From Congeria kusceri (lineage: Eukaryota; Mollusca; Bivalvia; Myida; Dreissenidae), in contig CM051030.1 in assembly GCA_027627225.1 (NCBI GenBank), forward strand, positions 8,316,001 to 8,380,000: DNA of 64,000 bases, given 5' to 3'. Below, piece by piece: positions 59,729-64,000 of the stretch. Every line of letters starts with the position of its first letter. The first letter of the stretch is position 1. The translations under genes were made by a program, and so were the position numbers. The notes beneath the pieces were generated by a model. It saw only the letters and a list, made by a program, of their open reading frames with translations, did not search any database and had not been told where the DNA came from.

Positions 59729-59765
<37 letters not shown>
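59729..59765 (+). repeat. (TA)n microsatellite
   Basis: About 18 uninterrupted TA units. Confidence 0.97.
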
Positions 59766-59767
<2 letters not shown>

Positions 59768-60298
59768 CTGTGAGAGAATGAGTTGTTCGGGTAAATGGGT
59801 AGACTAAGAGTTGAATAGAGTGATAGATGGTGGTAATATAATACGAAAACAACAAAAGCTTTATGGTTTTGCGTTAAAGGTGTGAAATGTCAAACATACC
59901 ATGGTTTAATTTTAAACTTTCAGAGAGTATTTTTTGTCAGAATAACTACTTTACGTTCGTTCAGAAAAAAAATTGCGTTTGAATGACTGTTCCTTATTTT
60001 GTTTCGTTTTGTTACCAGCGACATCTCATAATAATTGTCATCCATTGACAATAATTTACGAAATAATGGTACAGCTAGTTAGTGAAATTTTTTGTCAATA
60101 TAAACCTGGACAACATTTAATAAATAACCAATTACGCTCGTACACGCATTATTCACGGCAATATGCCTTAAGTAAAGAGTAACTGTCTGTGACTATTAGT
60201 GTACCGGTGTACAGTAGCCGTCTTTCATAACAAACAGCAAGGACTATAGAGGTGAAAATACAACGCTCATAAATTTTGAAATTATTTTAAGTTGAAAA

Positions 60299-60330
60299 AT
60301 GGCAAAAGGTGCGACGTATACACAAGATCG
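60299..60330 (+). CDS. First coding exon of an unidentified gene
   Basis: ATG in a good context (GAAAAATGGC) reads MAKGATYTQD and part of the next codon, ending at GATCG|GTAAGT, a near-ideal donor. Typical of a short first exon; later exons are not recognised to the right, where the sequence is AT-rich and then repetitive. No function can be assigned. Confidence 0.45.
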
Positions 60331-60334
60331 GTAA

Positions 60335-61340
60335 GTGAAAAAAAATTCATCTCGGGCGGTTCCCTGTATACTTAATAATAAAAGATAAGTTACGGTTTAT
60401 ACAGTCGGAACCAGTCCAAAAACAACTGGTCACAGGACCTGTCGTCCTTTGAAGACAACCGGTCCGAGCGAAAAATTACTGGTCACGAATTTACGGACAC
60501 GCGTTAAGGTCGAACCCTGATTTTAATGCATACGCTCACATTATATGGGAACTGGTTGGCATCATCAAGTACATCGCGATACTTTGGGCAGACCGTTCGC
60601 CTCCGAACTGAAAGCTCCATGCATTAGTCACCATCTGATATGATCGACATACTTTGAAGGGCCATGGGAAAGCTATTATAGAATGCATTTTGTTGAAATA
60701 CATTATAATGACAGACATTGTCACCTATTGCAATACAACCCGTTTTAATTACACATGGTAACATTCCTGTTATTAGTAAAATTGTCGTTAATATATTCAC
60801 AACAGTTTATGTTTTACCTATGGTCTTAGATTTAAATCCAATTACTGACGAAATAATTTCTTAATTGTATTATTTGGTTTTAACTTTCTGAATATAATCA
60901 AATCAGTTGCTCTTTTTAATTCGCTGTAGTGACTTATATAACATTTTTAATTGAAAATACAAACGCAGAACAGATGATGCTGATTTAAAAAGTATGTAAC
61001 ATGTAACACGTAGATTCTAAATGTTTACTGAATTTAACTGAATTTAACATATATATTCGATATATACACATTCGCAGAGCATTAAAATTGAATTAAATAC
61101 AATTCACCGATGATTGATCGTTACATAGTCTTCTGTTAGAAACAACGGTCTCTGTCATTGTATGAAATTATAGCGATGTTGCAGTGTATTGATTTCAATA
61201 GTATATGACCACGATTTGGACTCACATCATCATGACATCATCACAGACCATTTTAAACGTATGATACTATATCGCAGAGCGCATTACAAAACTTTGATAT
61301 ACATTAACCAAATGTTAATTACGACCAAGCCGATGCTATT
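60335..61340. other. Probable intron or spacer
   Basis: AT-rich after 60,750; a GC-richer 60,360-60,530 segment shows repeated 'actggtcac' words. No gene. Confidence 0.35.
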
Positions 61341-61964
61341 TTAAGGTATTCACACACTAATGGTCATAATCACAAATGTGTTTACTTGTTCTCATCATAA
61401 TCTCCAATCATTAAGACACTGTATTTGAAAATTTAAAGACTTTTTACCGTGTAATAAAAAAGTTATTAGCATTTTTGTAATGCCTACCCCTTGATCAACA
61501 AAATTGCTCAAGCGGACATGATGTCATATTAGTTAAAGCCACAAGACATGTTCATGTTTTTTATTTTTTTAGCATATTTTAAACTTCTTAACAGTTACAT
61601 AGACATCTTAAAGCAGAATAATAACAACTGTGTGATGTTTATATAAACAATATAAAGAAAAACATTAAAATATGTACAGTACCCCTATCGAAAATACGGA
61701 CACATTCAACTAACTTGAAAATGAGTGTCCATACTTTAAAGTCAGTTGTGATCATTAGGTAAAGGGTATAGGTGAATTGAGCCAACTAAAATTATGTACA
61801 TACGATTCAAATGAAATACCAAAAAAGTATTAACTTTCACCGTCGTATAACAGAAATATTTGCAGCTAAAGTATACAGGGGTAGGTTTTGAAAACCTAGC
61901 ACAGTAACGTGCCAAATGCTGTTTTTAGTACATATCACAACTGAACATGTCAAAAAAATCATAA
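61341..61964 (+). repeat. ~620-bp dispersed repeat, copy 2
   Basis: Second copy of 44092-44716, same orientation, 17.2 kb away. Confidence 0.93.
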
Positions 61965-61966
61965 AG

Positions 61967-63415
61967 CGCTCACCTGAGAACTGGTACAGATGAAGACCAT
62001 ACTGGTGTTATAGGTTTGAAAATTAAGGTATCTGAACAATACACAGAGGGGTATAGGATCAATTTTGATTTAAAACATTGGTTAGTGCAATGGGCTAACT
62101 AAAGTATGAGTTGGGTAGAGGATGTGCGTTTTTTGGCTAATGGTTCTCAAATAATTTTTCTCGACATTCTTACCTGACCCTTTTTCATTTAATCATCGAC
62201 AATTCTGGAAAATGCAGAAACAGTAGATTTTGATGTCTTTTTCGCAAACAGTTGTGGAGAACTAGTTGCAATGCGATAATTGCGATGGCTGTGCTATAAG
62301 GTAAAGTTTTGCTTTTTCTTTGATAATTTTCTGTCAAATGATGATAAATGATAATAATGCAGGCTCTGAAGACATCAATGTTGCATGTGCAAATAACTAC
62401 ATGCAAGTCTTGCAACTGTTGGAAATCAACTTTTATCAATCAATTTTTATGGTCATGCGCAAACTGTGTTTGTTTGTTCAACATTGAATCAAAAATCGTG
62501 TGTGCAAGCCAATCATTGATAACTTGTTAATGTTGTTTTCCAAACACAAGGGGCAATAACTTGTTTCTCTGGCCCGATCATGCTTATATTTGACTTCACC
62601 TGTAGTCTTACGTTCATAGACAAACTTTACACGATTGGTGAAGATTGGATGAAAATGAAGTCTCTATCCTGAATAATGTCAATGTTTGCATTTTTTTTTC
62701 ACAAAGGGCAATAACGGGTGTTTCTGGTCCGATCTTGCTTATATGCGACTTCAGCTTTAATCGTATGGTCATAGACAAACTGTGCAAGATTGGTAAAGAT
62801 TGGATGAAAAATGAAGTCTCTATCTTGAATAATTTTTCACAAACAAAGGGCAATAACTGTGGTGTTTCTGGTTCGATCTTGCTTATATTTGACTTAAACT
62901 GTAATCTTATGATAATAGACAAACTGTGCAAGATTGGTGAAGATTTCATGAAAAATGAAGTCTCCATCTTGAATAATGTCCATTTTTTATATTTTTTTGT
63001 AATAAACAAAGGGCAATAACCCTAGTGTTTGAAACACGATCTGGCCCATTTTTTTGGCGTCTGCTGAGATCTGGTGGTCATACACAAACTATGAAAGTTT
63101 GGTTAAGACTGGATGGAAAATAAAGTCTATACGTTTGAAAAGAACATTTTTGCACTTTTTTTGCATGAAAAAGGGAAAATATCTCTGGTATAACTGGTGT
63201 GATCTGACCCAATAACTATCACATCCGAGATTTTATGGTCATACACAAACTGTGCAAGTTAGGTCAAGATTTAATAAAAAATGTAGTCTTTATCGCGATA
63301 ACGGTCCAAATTGTTGACGGCATACGGACGACAGACGATGGACGAAGAACGACGCCAGAGAGGTCCCATATACCAATAGTTCACCGAGCACTTGGTGCTC
63401 AGGTGAGCTAAAAAT
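61967..63415. mobile_element. Repeat element with inverted CTCACCTGAG ends and internal ~145-bp array
   Basis: Left AGCGCTCACCTGAG and right CTCAGGTGAGCT are inverted. Between 62540 and 63300 a unit with 'caaagggcaataac', 'tctggtccgatcttgcttatat' and 'gacaaactgtgcaagattgg' repeats about five times at ~115-160 bp; the open frames at 62614-63019 are read through it. Near the right end 'gacgacagacgatggacg' and the hairpin GAGCACTTGGTGCTC precede the terminus, a layout familiar from bivalve dispersed repeats. Confidence 0.75.
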
Positions 63416-63681
63416 TAAATAAGAACAATAGTCAAATGTGGAATAAGCATGTCCCGGTTCCTGATCTACGATTTTCACCAATAAACTTAGGATCACCGTG
63501 TTTTTTTTAAACACTAGAAAATGAACCTTAAATAAACAAAATTGGAAGTTTTGTCAATAGTATTGTATAATAGAAGTTGCTTTAAAAACAGAATTCATAA
63601 AAGATATTATTTTCGAGCGGTTTGAGCATTTTAAAGATGGGTGGCGGATTTAGGCACTCCCACGCTAATTTTTTACGCTGT

Positions 63682-63960
63682 TTAGGCCTTCATATTTTTC
63701 ATTTCCCAAGTGTTTGAAATGTAACCAAAACTCGCCAGCAAATGCACATTAAACCTAACTTGATTTACGTAAATGTGTATGTCAATTGGTAAACAACTTT
63801 TGAAAATATCGTAAAAATACCCCCCAAATAGGGCGGATTTAGGAACTGCGCCAGTTATCATTACGCCGCGAAACTCAGGAAACAGAGACACACTATGTTT
63901 ATTAAAACGTTGTTTGAGTCTTTCAAGAGTGTCTAAATCTCCTTCAGAAATTGTGCACAC
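63682..63960 (-). pseudogene. Possible LINE shard (ORF2 C-terminal)
   Basis: The frame opens CTISEGDLDTLERLKQRFNK and later has LPIDIHIYVNQVRFN. 'DLDTLERLxxRFxKH' followed by an IDIxIxxxxxxF segment resembles the region downstream of reverse transcriptase in some bivalve LINEs, with an insertion between. Recognition is by eye and weak. The phrase 'gcggatttaggca/aact' occurs twice around it (63643 and 63833). Confidence 0.3.
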
Positions 63961-64000
63961 CTTTCATTTTTATAGTTTTTCTAATCTTTCATTTTTATAG

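Noticed and set aside
62614..63019. 131- and 124-codon frames on opposite strands
   Set aside because: Both are read through the degenerate array near 62.5-63.3 kb; internal peptide repeats follow the array.

Overview
This is a eukaryotic, AT-rich window (roughly two thirds A+T by eye). It has no bacterial operon, rRNA or CRISPR signal. Genes appear as short exons with GT/AG borders, and most of the window is dispersed repeat. The repeat style points to a bivalve mollusc: degenerate 145-180 bp tandem arrays, the terminal motif CTCAGGTGAGCGACCTAGGG, tRNA-headed short elements, and WAP/VWC cysteine-rich secreted proteins. This assignment is inference; I cannot run a search. In DNA this AT-rich, 50-codon open frames arise by chance on the order of hundreds of times per 64 kb, so I call exons only where a domain motif, paralogy within the window or good splice borders support them.

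Layout: 2.5-5.6 kb is a 19-unit array of about 165 bp. At 9.8-10.8 kb (minus) are exons of a THAP-type zinc-finger gene. A 28-bp satellite lies at 11.8-12.2 kb. At 12.6-13.2 kb (minus) are the last two exons of a WAP gene (A). From 14,073 to 25,477 lies an 11.4-kb mobile element with ~0.53-kb terminal inverted repeats. It is inserted in an (ACT)n microsatellite and carries spliced coding pieces on both strands, a tRNA-headed SINE and a TTAA-flanked MITE with a tRNA-like core. At 26.4-27.5 kb are a promoter-like stretch and a frame-broken coding block.

The right half: a signal-peptide exon (32.7 kb, minus), a decayed VWC/WAP gene (B, 33.8-34.9 kb, minus), a more complete but frame-broken one (C, 39.8-41.8 kb, plus, with its last exon region duplicated at 42.4 kb), and the last exon of a fourth (D, 53.0 kb, plus). 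Between them are fold-back elements at 35.1, 45.1, 52.8 and 54.3 kb, two copies of a ~620-bp repeat, and large (TAC)n/(AAT)n runs at 50.5 kb. From 55,245 to 58,944 is a 3.7-kb element with perfect 24-bp inverted termini and TA target duplications; it contains a 5'-truncated L1/Tx1-like LINE. The window ends with a first coding exon (60.3 kb, plus), a ~145-bp array bounded by inverted CTCACCTGAG ends, and a possible LINE shard.

Functional picture: a small, fast-decaying cluster of secreted WAP/VWC genes (A-D) invaded by several transposon families. The most interesting objects are the 11.4-kb element with internal split genes, the tRNA-carrying MITE family, and the WAP/VWC cluster with frame breaks.
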